Of a stretch of DNA of 49,874 nucleotides, positions 43,225 to 49,874 are shown in pieces (the stretch's first letter is position 1; every line of letters begins with the position of its first letter). The notes under the pieces were generated by a model, which saw only the letters and a program-made list of their open reading frames with translations, was not told the DNA's origin and searched no databases. Position numbers and translations under genes: made by a program. Source of the stretch: JBBDWZ01 sp050732575 (GTDB lineage Bacteria; Gemmatimonadota; Gemmatimonadetes; Longimicrobiales; RSA9); NCBI GenBank assembly GCA_050732575.1, contig JBOHRF010000007.1, positions 1 through 49,874 of the forward strand. Direction: 5' to 3'.

Positions 43225-43253
43225 AGCTTATCACGCTCACCTTTCCTTTACAA
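43225..43253 (-). promoter_or_regulatory. pyrR-pyrB-pyrC promoter
   Basis: TTGTAA (43253-43248), 17 bases, TAAGCT (43230-43225) on the minus strand. The -35 box touches the palindrome at 43252-43267. Confidence 0.5.
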
Positions 43254-43276
43254 CGGCCGCGGCCGTTTCGTACTTT
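43247..43276 (+). promoter_or_regulatory. Permease promoter, divergent from pyrR
   Basis: TTTACA (43247-43252), 18 bases, TACTTT (43271-43276). The 16-bp palindrome occupies the spacer between the two boxes. Confidence 0.45.
43252..43267. promoter_or_regulatory. 16-bp perfect palindrome, candidate shared operator
   Basis: AACGGCCGCGGCCGTT is a perfect two-fold palindrome. It lies in the permease promoter spacer and against the pyrR -35 box. A dimeric regulator bound here could control both directions. No regulator gene is adjacent. Confidence 0.5.
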
Positions 43277-43307
43277 CGGCGCCCACATCCTCTAACCGGA
43301 ACTCGCC

Positions 43308-44849
43308 ATGTCCGGCCTATTCGCCCGCAAGACGATCACCGAGCTTAAGGACGAGGCCATCCCCCTGGAGACGGGGCTGCGGCGAGTGTTGGGACCGTGG
43401 CAGCTCACGGCGCTCGGGATTGGCGCCATCATTGGCGCCGGCATCTTTTCGGGCGCCGGTACTGCCATTGCCGGCGGCGCGGATCATCTGGGCGCCGGAC
43501 CCGCGCTCATGTTGTCCTACGTGCTGGTGGCCATTGCGTGCGGGTTTGCCGCGCTTTGTTACGCCGAATTCGCGGCCATGATCCCACAGGCCGGCAGCGC
43601 GTACACCTACGCGTACGCCACGCTCGGCGAACTGATCGCCTGGATTATTGGCTGGGATCTAATCATCGAATATGCGGTCGGCAACGTAGCCGTTGCCGTC
43701 AGCTGGTCCGGCTATTTCCAGGAGCTGTTGCGCGGATTTGGGCTGGCTTTTCCGGAGTGGATGGCCACCGACTACCGAACCGCGTTTCAGGGTGCGCGCC
43801 AGGTAGCCGAAGCCGTGACCCAAGGTATCGATCCGGCCACCCTCGGCCGCCATGTCATGCAGGCCGCCGATGCGGCCAACCACGCGCCGCAACTTTATGG
43901 ACTGCCCATCATTTTCAATCTCCCCGCCGTCTTGATCGTAGCACTGGTCACGGTCGTGTTAGTAGTCGGCGTGCGCGAGAGCGCGTGGTTCAATACCGGA
44001 ATGGTCATTGTCAAACTGGGTATTCTTCTGTTCTTCCTGGCCATTGGCATTCGCTACGTGCGGCCCGAGAACTGGCAGCCCTTCGCACCCAATGGGTTTC
44101 AGGGAATCTGGACCGGCGCTTCCCTGATATTCTTTGCCTACATCGGATTCGATGCGGTATCCACCGCGGCGGAGGAAAGTAAGAACCCCAAACGTGACAT
44201 GCCCTTTGCCATCCTCACATCGCTGCTCATCACTTCCGTGCTCTACATCGCCGTTACGGCCGTGCTCACCGGCATGTTGCCCTGGAATCGGCTGGGCACC
44301 GCCGAGCCGCTGGCCACTGCTTTCAGCGAGCGCGGCTTGAACATTACCGCCGGCATCATTTCTTTTGGCGCGGTCATCGCCACCACGTCGGTCCTGCTCG
44401 TATTTCAACTCGGGCAGCCCCGCATCTTCTACGCGATGGCCAGGGATGGATTGCTGCCTTCCTGGGCCGCCTCGGTGCATCGCAAGTATCGAACGCCTCA
44501 CGTCATTACCATCATGACCGGCGCGTTCGTGGCCGTGTTCGCCGCCTTTGCGCCCATTGCTGAGGTCATCGAGCTCACCAACATCGGCACCCTCTTCGCT
44601 TTCGTACTGGTGGCCGCAGGTATCCTGGTGTTGCGCCGCATCGAACCGAATCGTGAGCGTCCTTTCCGCACGCCGCTCGTACCGCTCGTGCCTATCCTCG
44701 CCATCCTCTCCTGCTTTTGGCTGATGGCCGGACTCCCGCTCGTCACTTGGGTTCGGTTCGGCGTTTGGCTTCTGGTGGGGATCCTGATCTACTTCGCATA
44801 CGGACGGCGCAACAGTACGCTGCGCAATGAGCAAAGCGGAACGCGCTGA
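43308..44849 (+). CDS. APC-superfamily amino acid permease (cationic amino acid transporter-like)
   Basis: A 513-residue membrane protein with about 12 helices. The N-terminal signature GPWQLTALGIGAIIGAGIF (residues about 29-47) contains the unwound helix 1 of APC transporters, and SLIFFAYIGFDAVSTAAEESKNPKRDMP (about 272-298) is the conserved cytoplasmic loop after helix 6. It resembles the CAT/YfnA group with a long periplasmic loop (about 150-200). The substrate cannot be read from sequence. The gene is divergent from pyrR across a 116-base gap and convergent with tadA; no clear terminator lies in the 22-base gap. Confidence 0.93.
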   Translation: MSGLFARKTITELKDEAIPLETGLRRVLGPWQLTALGIGAIIGAGIFSGAGTAIAGGADHLGAGPALMLSYVLVAIACGFAALCYAEFAAMIPQAGSAYTYAYATLGELIAWIIGWDLIIEYAVGNVAVAVSWSGYFQELLRGFGLAFPEWMATDYRTAFQGARQVAEAVTQGIDPATLGRHVMQAADAANHAPQLYGLPIIFNLPAVLIVALVTVVLVVGVRESAWFNTGMVIVKLGILLFFLAIGIRYVRPENWQPFAPNGFQGIWTGASLIFFAYIGFDAVSTAAEESKNPKRDMPFAILTSLLITSVLYIAVTAVLTGMLPWNRLGTAEPLATAFSERGLNITAGIISFGAVIATTSVLLVFQLGQPRIFYAMARDGLLPSWAASVHRKYRTPHVITIMTGAFVAVFAAFAPIAEVIELTNIGTLFAFVLVAAGILVLRRIEPNRERPFRTPLVPLVPILAILSCFWLMAGLPLVTWVRFGVWLLVGILIYFAYGRRNSTLRNEQSGTR

Positions 44850-44871
44850 GGATTTCGGGTCCGTCTTCCGA

Positions 44872-45345
44872 TCAACGACGCGCGCGAAAAAAACCGCGCA
44901 GCAATGCGCTGCTCTGCTCGGCCAGCACACCCACGGTCAGCGCCACGCGGTGATTCAATCGCCCGTCCTGAACGAGATTGCCCAGTGAGCCGCACATCCC
45001 GGCTTTGGGATCGAGTGCACCCAAAACAAGTCTTTCTATTCGAGCCAGTACGATGGCGCCCGCGCACATTGCACACGGCTCCATGGTCACGTACAGCGTG
45101 GCATCGAGCAGGCGCCATCCGCCCAGCTTTTCGGCTGCCTTGCGAATGGCAACCATTTCAGCGTGTGCTGTGGGATCTGCGTGTATGCGGGTCTGGTTGT
45201 GGGCTTCGGCAAGCAACCGACCTTGGTGCACGATCACGGCACCGATGGGGACTTCATCCTGCGTAGCCGCAGCAAGCGCGAGTTCCAGCGCTCGCTGCAT
45301 CCAAAGTGGGTCGTGTGGTTGAACGGGAGATTGATGCGCTGCCAC
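44872..45345 (-). CDS. tadA: tRNA-specific adenosine deaminase
   Basis: Converts A34 to inosine in tRNA-Arg. The zinc motif HAEMVAIRKAAE carries the catalytic His-Ala-Glu, and the two cysteines are in TMEPCAMCAGAIVLARIERLVLGA; the TadA-specific context GAMDPKAG reads GALDPKAG here. The start is uncertain: GTG at 45345, 1 base after the lexA stop, gives 157 residues, and TTG 45366 or GTG 45363 would overlap lexA. The gene is probably co-transcribed with lexA. Confidence 0.94.
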   Translation of the reverse strand: MAAHQSPVQPHDPLWMQRALELALAAATQDEVPIGAVIVHQGRLLAEAHNQTRIHADPTAHAEMVAIRKAAEKLGGWRLLDATLYVTMEPCAMCAGAIVLARIERLVLGALDPKAGMCGSLGNLVQDGRLNHRVALTVGVLAEQSSALLRGFFRARR

Positions 45346-45346
45346 G

Positions 45347-45928
45347 TCACTCGGCAGGTGCACCAACTCGACCTGAAGGTGCGCGCAACCGCCGGACCAC
45401 GCTCACCACGCGGCCTGCGGGTGCAGCCACCGCGCGCCGGCTTGGGCCGTAGCGCTCCACACTGGGATCTTCCTCACCGTGGAGGTAGCAAACCAGATCG
45501 CCATCTTCGAATTCGGCCGCGTCAGTGGGCTCGACCAGCAGAAGATCGCCGTCCTGAATGCCATCACCGGCCAGGCCATCGCCGTGCATGGCAATGCAGA
45601 ACGTCCCACTGGCGCCCGCCAGCTGCCGATCCAGCTCGAGTGCAACCGGCACATCGCCCGCGGCATTGCCGTTACCCACGCGTGGCACGGTCACCGTTTC
45701 GGAGCCCAGCTCCATGCCGATCAACCGCACACCACGTGATCGGGACGGATCGCGCTCGATCCAGCCTTTGTCCGCCAAAGACTGAAGATACTCCGAAACA
45801 GTCTTCGTACTCTTGATGCCGAATCGCTTGCCGATTTCACGTATCGACGGCTGGTACGTGTTCTTCCGCAGGTACTCTACGAGGTAGTCGAGGATTCGGC
45901 GCTCAAGGCTCGTCAGTGGCTTTGGCAT
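45347..45928 (-). CDS. lexA: LexA-like repressor lacking the Ser-Lys catalytic pair
   Basis: The N-terminal winged helix (LTSLERRILDYLVEYLRKNTYQPSIREIGKRFGI, then KTVSEYLQSLADKGWIER) is clearly of LexA type. The C-terminal peptidase fold follows with an apparent Ala-Gly cleavage site (GNAAGDVP near residue 85). The nucleophile position, normally GxSM, reads HGDGLAGDGI: Ser is replaced by Gly (codon GGC near 45570). The lysine position, normally TVKR, reads SVERY: Lys is replaced by Glu (GAG). Self-cleavage should be impossible unless another residue substitutes. The start ATG at 45928 has AGAGG 5 bases upstream; an ATG at 45979 would lie ahead of the expected transcript start. 193 residues. 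Confidence 0.88.
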   Translation of the reverse strand: MPKPLTSLERRILDYLVEYLRKNTYQPSIREIGKRFGIKSTKTVSEYLQSLADKGWIERDPSRSRGVRLIGMELGSETVTVPRVGNGNAAGDVPVALELDRQLAGASGTFCIAMHGDGLAGDGIQDGDLLLVEPTDAAEFEDGDLVCYLHGEEDPSVERYGPSRRAVAAPAGRVVSVVRRLRAPSGRVGAPAE

Positions 45929-45981
45929 CATCGCCTCTGGATGCGCACGTGTTGTGGAGGGATCCGCGAGAGTCGGCATGC

Positions 45982-46011
45982 ATGGTATTCCGTGTTGCCT
46001 CCGGTTGTCAA
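45982..46011 (-). promoter_or_regulatory. lexA promoter
   Basis: TTGACA (46011-46006), 18 bases, TACCAT (45987-45982). A perfect -35 box and fair -10. It lies in the 93-base gap between gltX and lexA. Confidence 0.6.
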
Positions 46012-46018
46012 GCCGGAG
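45999..46018. promoter_or_regulatory. Inverted repeat over the lexA -35 box, candidate operator
   Basis: CTCCGG, 8 bases, CCGGAG. The -35 box lies in the centre. It may be the site for autorepression by the LexA-like protein, or merely a weak hairpin after gltX; no T-run follows it. Confidence 0.4.
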
Positions 46019-46021
46019 CCG

Positions 46022-47470
46022 TCAATTAGGGCCGGCACTCAGTTTTTTGAGTGCCGAATCGATGCGTTGAAGCGACACTTCCCGGCCCAGCACTGCCAAA
46101 ACGTCAAAGATCCCCGGCGATGCAGCGCGACCGGTCAATGCCACGCGAAGCGGGTGAATCAGATGGCTGGCTGGTTCACCCAACTGCTCCGCCAATTCAC
46201 GCAATGTGGCTTCCATCTGATCGCTTTGCCAATCCGGGAGCCCGGCCAAGCGCGTGCGCAGCGCGCTCAAGCGTTCGGCTACGGCTGTCGCATCCTGCCA
46301 GTGCTTCTGAACAGCCTCGATATCGTAATCGATCGAGTCGCCGACGTACGGGCGAGCCTGCTCGGCCAGCTCGATGACGCTGCGCGCGCGAGGTTTGAGC
46401 AATTCAATCGTCCGCGTCAGTCGCGCGTCCGCCGGCAGGGCCGCGGCCAGGTCAGGATCTGAGTGCGCGAGTTGCTGGAGCACCAGCGGCACCAGTGCCG
46501 GCGCGTCCGCCCCATTGATGTACTGCCCGTTCATCCATTGCAGCTTCTTGGCATCGAACACCGCGCTCTTCTTGTTGATGGCTTGCAGTGAAAAGCGATC
46601 GATCATCTGCTCGAGGGGCATGATTTCCAGGTCGTCCCCCGGCGCCCATCCGAGCAGAGCCAGAAAATTGCGCAATGCTGCGGGCAGGATGCCCAGCCGC
46701 TCGTATTCGCCGACCGCCGTTGCACCATGCCGCTTGGAGAGGCGCTTGCCGTCGCCGCCCAGAATCATGGGCACGTGTGCGAATACGGGCAATGCCGCAC
46801 CCAGCGCCTGGTACAACAGGATTTGCTTGGGTGTGTTCGAGATATGGTCGTCACCGCGGATCACGTGCGTGATGCGCATCTCGATGTCATCGCTCACCAC
46901 GGCCAGGTTGTAGATAGGCGTGCTGTCCGAGCGCATGATGATGAAGTCATCCAAACCTGCGTTGGTCGCCTCGAGTCGTCCGTGCACGGCATCGTCCCAG
47001 ACGGTAATCCCATCCGGCACACGAACACGAAGCGTGTGAGCTTGCCCCGCGCGCGCGCGCGCCTCTGACTCCTCCGTACTTGCCTGCAACAGGCACTTAC
47101 GATCGTAGCGGTAACCCTGGCCGGCTTCCGTACGTTTCTGTTCGATTTCGGCAGCGGTGCAAAAACAGCGGTATGCCGCTCCGCTGCGTAACAGCTGTTG
47201 TGCATCACGCTGATGCCGAGCCAGGCCATCCGCCTGGTGAAGCGGCCCCTCATCCCACTGCAGGCCCAACCAAAGCATGCTCTCCAGAATGGCATCGGTC
47301 ATGGCCGGACTGGAACGTTCGCGATCGGTATCCTCGATGCGCAGCACGAACGCGCCCTTGTGCTTGCGTGCAAACAGCCAGTTGAAAAGCGCAGTGCGCG
47401 CGCCGCCCACGTGCAGATAACCAGTGGGCGAGGGGGCGAAACGAACGCGAACGCCAGCTGAGGACTCCAT
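46022..47470 (-). CDS. gltX: Glutamate-tRNA ligase
   Basis: A class I synthetase of 482 residues. The N-terminus RVRFAPSPTGYLHVGGARTALFNWLFAR holds the HIGH-type motif (HVGG), and KRLSKRHGATAV near residue 245 is the KMSKS-type loop. The discriminating anticodon-binding helical domain follows. Glutamate recognition residues (IEDTDRERS near residue 45) are present. No ribosome site is obvious before the ATG at 47470. Whether it also charges tRNA-Gln cannot be decided without knowing if glnS is present. Confidence 0.97.
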   Translation of the reverse strand: MESSAGVRVRFAPSPTGYLHVGGARTALFNWLFARKHKGAFVLRIEDTDRERSSPAMTDAILESMLWLGLQWDEGPLHQADGLARHQRDAQQLLRSGAAYRCFCTAAEIEQKRTEAGQGYRYDRKCLLQASTEESEARARAGQAHTLRVRVPDGITVWDDAVHGRLEATNAGLDDFIIMRSDSTPIYNLAVVSDDIEMRITHVIRGDDHISNTPKQILLYQALGAALPVFAHVPMILGGDGKRLSKRHGATAVGEYERLGILPAALRNFLALLGWAPGDDLEIMPLEQMIDRFSLQAINKKSAVFDAKKLQWMNGQYINGADAPALVPLVLQQLAHSDPDLAAALPADARLTRTIELLKPRARSVIELAEQARPYVGDSIDYDIEAVQKHWQDATAVAERLSALRTRLAGLPDWQSDQMEATLRELAEQLGEPASHLIHPLRVALTGRAASPGIFDVLAVLGREVSLQRIDSALKKLSAGPN

Positions 47471-47519
47471 GCGGCCGGGAAGCTAGGCCGCATGACGGGA
47501 ATGCGTCAATGCACTGCTT

Positions 47520-49874
47520 TCAGGACACCAGTGCGGGCTCCGCTTCGGCCGCAACGGTGGCCGCTGCACCGGCCTTCAGACGCCGCTCTCGCCTGCGCTC
47601 GAAGAGCAGGTACAATGCGGGCGTTACCGTGAGTACGAGAATGGTGGAGCTGCTCAAGCCGCCGATCATGGCAAAGCCCAGTGCGTTCCAGATGTTCGAA
47701 TCTGCGGTTTGGCTGAACAGCACGAGCGGCAGCATGGCCAGGATGGTGACCGCACTGGTCATCAGGATGGGCCGCACGCGCTCGGCCGATCCTTGCACCA
47801 GCGCTTCCACCAGATCAAAGCCTTCTCGTCGGCGCAGCTGGTTGACGTGGTCGACCAGGAGAATCGCGTTGTTCACGACCACACCGGCCATCATGATCAC
47901 GCCAATGTACGCCTCTCGCGTGAAGCTTGCCCTGGTGAAATAGAAGATCAGGAACACGCCGATGAGCGCCATAGGCACGGTCAACAGCACACAGATCGGC
48001 TGGCGCATAGATTCAAAGAGGGTGGCCGTTACCATGAAGATCAGGATGATGCCAAAGCCAATCACGCCCCAGATTTGTTGCTGCTCCGCGCGTGACCAGT
48101 AGTAACCCTGGTCCTCAGCCAGCGTGAAGCCCGGCGGGAGCGTGGTGGCATTCATCACCGCAGCTTTTACACGATCCCCCAACTTGTTGGGCCCGCGGAA
48201 CTCGTAGGCCACTAGCCGCTGGTATTGCTGGTTCTCCCGAATGATGCGGCCCATCACTTTGCGCTCTTCCAGCGTGGCCACATCGGCCAACCGCACCATC
48301 TCACCGCCCGGCGCCGGCAGGAGCAGTTCCTTGAGTTGCACCACGTCGATGTAGCGGTGCCCTTCCAGCTTGAGTGCGTAATTGACTTCCTCGCCGCCCA
48401 CGCGGATGGCGCTTTGCCGATTGCGGCCGCGCACCGACGAATTGACCTCCCGCAAAAGGTCCTGCACGGTCATGCCGTGCAGCGCCAGCCGCTGCCGGTC
48501 AATGCTGAGTACGATCTCAGACGCGCGGTCACGGTCGAACCCGCGGCTGGCCGAGTTGGTGTCCACTTCACGAACGCGGCTGAAGCGGCGCAACTTGACT
48601 GCCAGGTCCTCGGCGATTTCCCGCACTTTCTCGTAGTTGTAGCCCAGGATCTTGATGGAGTAGTTGGGTGATCCGCCACCGCCCAAGCCGCCGCCACTGA
48701 AGGCCGGGCCATAGCCGTACACGGAGATATTGGCCCCGCCAAAGACTACTGCGTGCTCCGATAGCTGTTCCTTGAGCACAACCGGTGCGTCCGTGATTTC
48801 AATGGAATCGGGGAACGTAACGTGGATGCGTGCGGACAGCGGTGTGACATTCGTGGTGAAGCGCTCTACGAAGTCCACGTCGCGCAGCCGATCCTCAAAA
48901 AAGCGCGCAATCTCATCGGTGCGGTCCAGCTCTTCGCCCCGGGGTTGACGTACGTTGATGTCGATATAGGTCTGTTCACCAAAACCCCAGTTTCGCCACA
49001 ACACGCCCGTATTGACGTACTTCTTGAACAGGAAATACGAGCCGCCCAGCATGACCGTGGCCATGACCACAGTGATCCAGGGCCGGTTGAGCGTACGCCG
49101 AATGAACCAGAGGTAGCCGCGTTTGTAGAACGGGTCATCGCGTTCTCCGGCAGTCGCCGAACCCCAGGCAAACTTACCGGAGCGTAACGCGCGCGCGGCC
49201 AATGCGGGAATGAAAGTGAAGCCCACCACCAGGCTGGCCATCTGCGCAAAGCCGACCACCAGCGCCAGCGGCACGTAGTACAACTTCAGCTCACCCTGCA
49301 GATACACAAAGGGCAAGAGCACGATCACGTTGACGATGGTGGCGCCCAGCACCGGCACCAGCACCTCGGCCGTGCCCCGCTCCGCCGCTACCTGGGACGC
49401 ATCTCCGATTCGTCGGCGCCGATAGATGTTCTCCAGCACCACGATGGCATTGTCGATCATGAAGCCAAAGCCCATGGCCAGGCCCATGAGTGTCAGCACG
49501 TTCAGCGTGAAGCCGCCCCAGTAGATCAGGTTGAGCGTGATGAGCACGGAGAACACGATGGTGGCAAAGGCAATGGCGGCCGAGCGGAAGGAGCGCAGGA
49601 AGAGCACCAGAACCGCAAACACAATGACCGCAGACAGAATGGAACGGGAGCGCAGATCCGTGAGCTGCAGCTTGATGGCCTCGCTCTGATCCGTATCCAG
49701 GATCAGCCGTACGCCGCCCTTGAGGTGAGGCTCCAACTCCGCCACGCGCGCCTTTACCCGTTCGGCCACCTCCACCGTGTTAGTTGCGATAGATTTGATC
49801 ACTACAAAGGAAACCGCGGGCCGGCCGTCAATGCGGTAATACTGACTGGGCTCCTCGAAGGTATCGTGCAGTGT
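47520..49874 (-). CDS. RND-family efflux transporter permease (AcrB/CusA-like), N-terminus outside window
   Basis: 784 residues are visible; the frame is open to the right edge, so some 250 N-terminal residues are missing. The first visible part (YYRIDGRPAVSFVVIKSIATNT) belongs to the porter domain. A membrane bundle with GFGFMIDNAIVVLENIYRRRR follows, in which the two adjacent Asp of AcrB read Asp-Asn, as in many related pumps. The second half repeats the pattern with MMAGVVVNNAILLVDHVNQLRRREG. The C-terminus is a charged, Ala-rich tail. The fusion-protein and outer-membrane genes would be expected beyond the edge. Substrate (drug or metal) is unresolved. Confidence 0.94.
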   Translation of the reverse strand, partial: TLHDTFEEPSQYYRIDGRPAVSFVVIKSIATNTVEVAERVKARVAELEPHLKGGVRLILDTDQSEAIKLQLTDLRSRSILSAVIVFAVLVLFLRSFRSAAIAFATIVFSVLITLNLIYWGGFTLNVLTLMGLAMGFGFMIDNAIVVLENIYRRRRIGDASQVAAERGTAEVLVPVLGATIVNVIVLLPFVYLQGELKLYYVPLALVVGFAQMASLVVGFTFIPALAARALRSGKFAWGSATAGERDDPFYKRGYLWFIRRTLNRPWITVVMATVMLGGSYFLFKKYVNTGVLWRNWGFGEQTYIDINVRQPRGEELDRTDEIARFFEDRLRDVDFVERFTTNVTPLSARIHVTFPDSIEITDAPVVLKEQLSEHAVVFGGANISVYGYGPAFSGGGLGGGGSPNYSIKILGYNYEKVREIAEDLAVKLRRFSRVREVDTNSASRGFDRDRASEIVLSIDRQRLALHGMTVQDLLREVNSSVRGRNRQSAIRVGGEEVNYALKLEGHRYIDVVQLKELLLPAPGGEMVRLADVATLEERKVMGRIIRENQQYQRLVAYEFRGPNKLGDRVKAAVMNATTLPPGFTLAEDQGYYWSRAEQQQIWGVIGFGIILIFMVTATLFESMRQPICVLLTVPMALIGVFLIFYFTRASFTREAYIGVIMMAGVVVNNAILLVDHVNQLRRREGFDLVEALVQGSAERVRPILMTSAVTILAMLPLVLFSQTADSNIWNALGFAMIGGLSSSTILVLTVTPALYLLFERRRERRLKAGAAATVAAEAEPALVS

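Noticed and set aside
45929..45979. Earlier lexA start at ATG 45979
   Set aside because: It lies upstream of or at the expected transcription start and has no ribosome site; the LexA homology begins after 45928.
1..49874. Mobile elements, CRISPR arrays, toxin-antitoxin pairs, phage genes or biosynthetic clusters
   Set aside because: No transposase, integrase, direct-repeat array, attachment site or defence gene was seen; gene content is core throughout.

Overview
The window is a dense stretch of core bacterial chromosome with about 43 protein genes, one tRNA, few gaps and no gap over 300 bases. There is no sign of phage, insertion sequence, integron or CRISPR. Almost everything reads on the minus strand; only rpsT and an amino-acid permease read on the plus strand. 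The organism is probably a member of the Gemmatimonadota. This is inference from the GC-rich sequence, a large secreted sortilin/VPS10-type Asp-box protein, bacillithiol synthesis (bshA), a groESL operon with a perfect CIRCE, and the thrS-infC-rpmI-rplT-pheS order. No 16S gene is present to confirm it.

Layout on the minus strand, reading from right to left: a partial RND efflux pump, gltX, lexA-tadA; the plus-strand permease divergent from pyrR-pyrB-pyrC; plus-strand rpsT divergent from an M50 protease-scpA-scpB-rluB-dehydrogenase-moxR-DUF58-Bat operon ending in upp and a CAU-anticodon tRNA; a dicarboxylate/amino-acid symporter with pntAb-pntB; cstA with a PQQ-type sugar dehydrogenase; secD-secF; a tightly overlapped run tatD-mutL-miaA-bshA-nadC-birA-coaX; rpsU; groES-groEL; the Asp-box secreted protein; thrS; infC-rpmI-rplT; and pheS, cut off at the left edge.

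Neighbouring genes overlap heavily. Stop and start codons often share ATGA, GTGA or TAATG, so translation is probably coupled through the operons. The moxR-DUF58-Bat block is a complete envelope stress or aerotolerance module compressed by two fusions (BatB-BatC and BatD-BatE). The pyr block carries three pyrimidine genes and upp adds uracil salvage.

The most interesting points are: a LexA homologue that keeps the Ala-Gly cleavage site but has lost both catalytic residues (Ser to Gly, Lys to Glu); structured leaders ahead of thrS and infC; an infC gene that appears to start at ATC; a bshA gene that appears to start at CTG; a 16-bp perfect palindrome shared by the divergent pyrR and permease promoters; a transhydrogenase locus that lacks the NAD-binding pntAa and has a symporter in its place; and a 551-residue Rossmann protein of unknown function inside the scp-rlu-Bat operon. 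I found no clearly new multi-gene system; the novelty lies mostly in regulation and in altered proteins.
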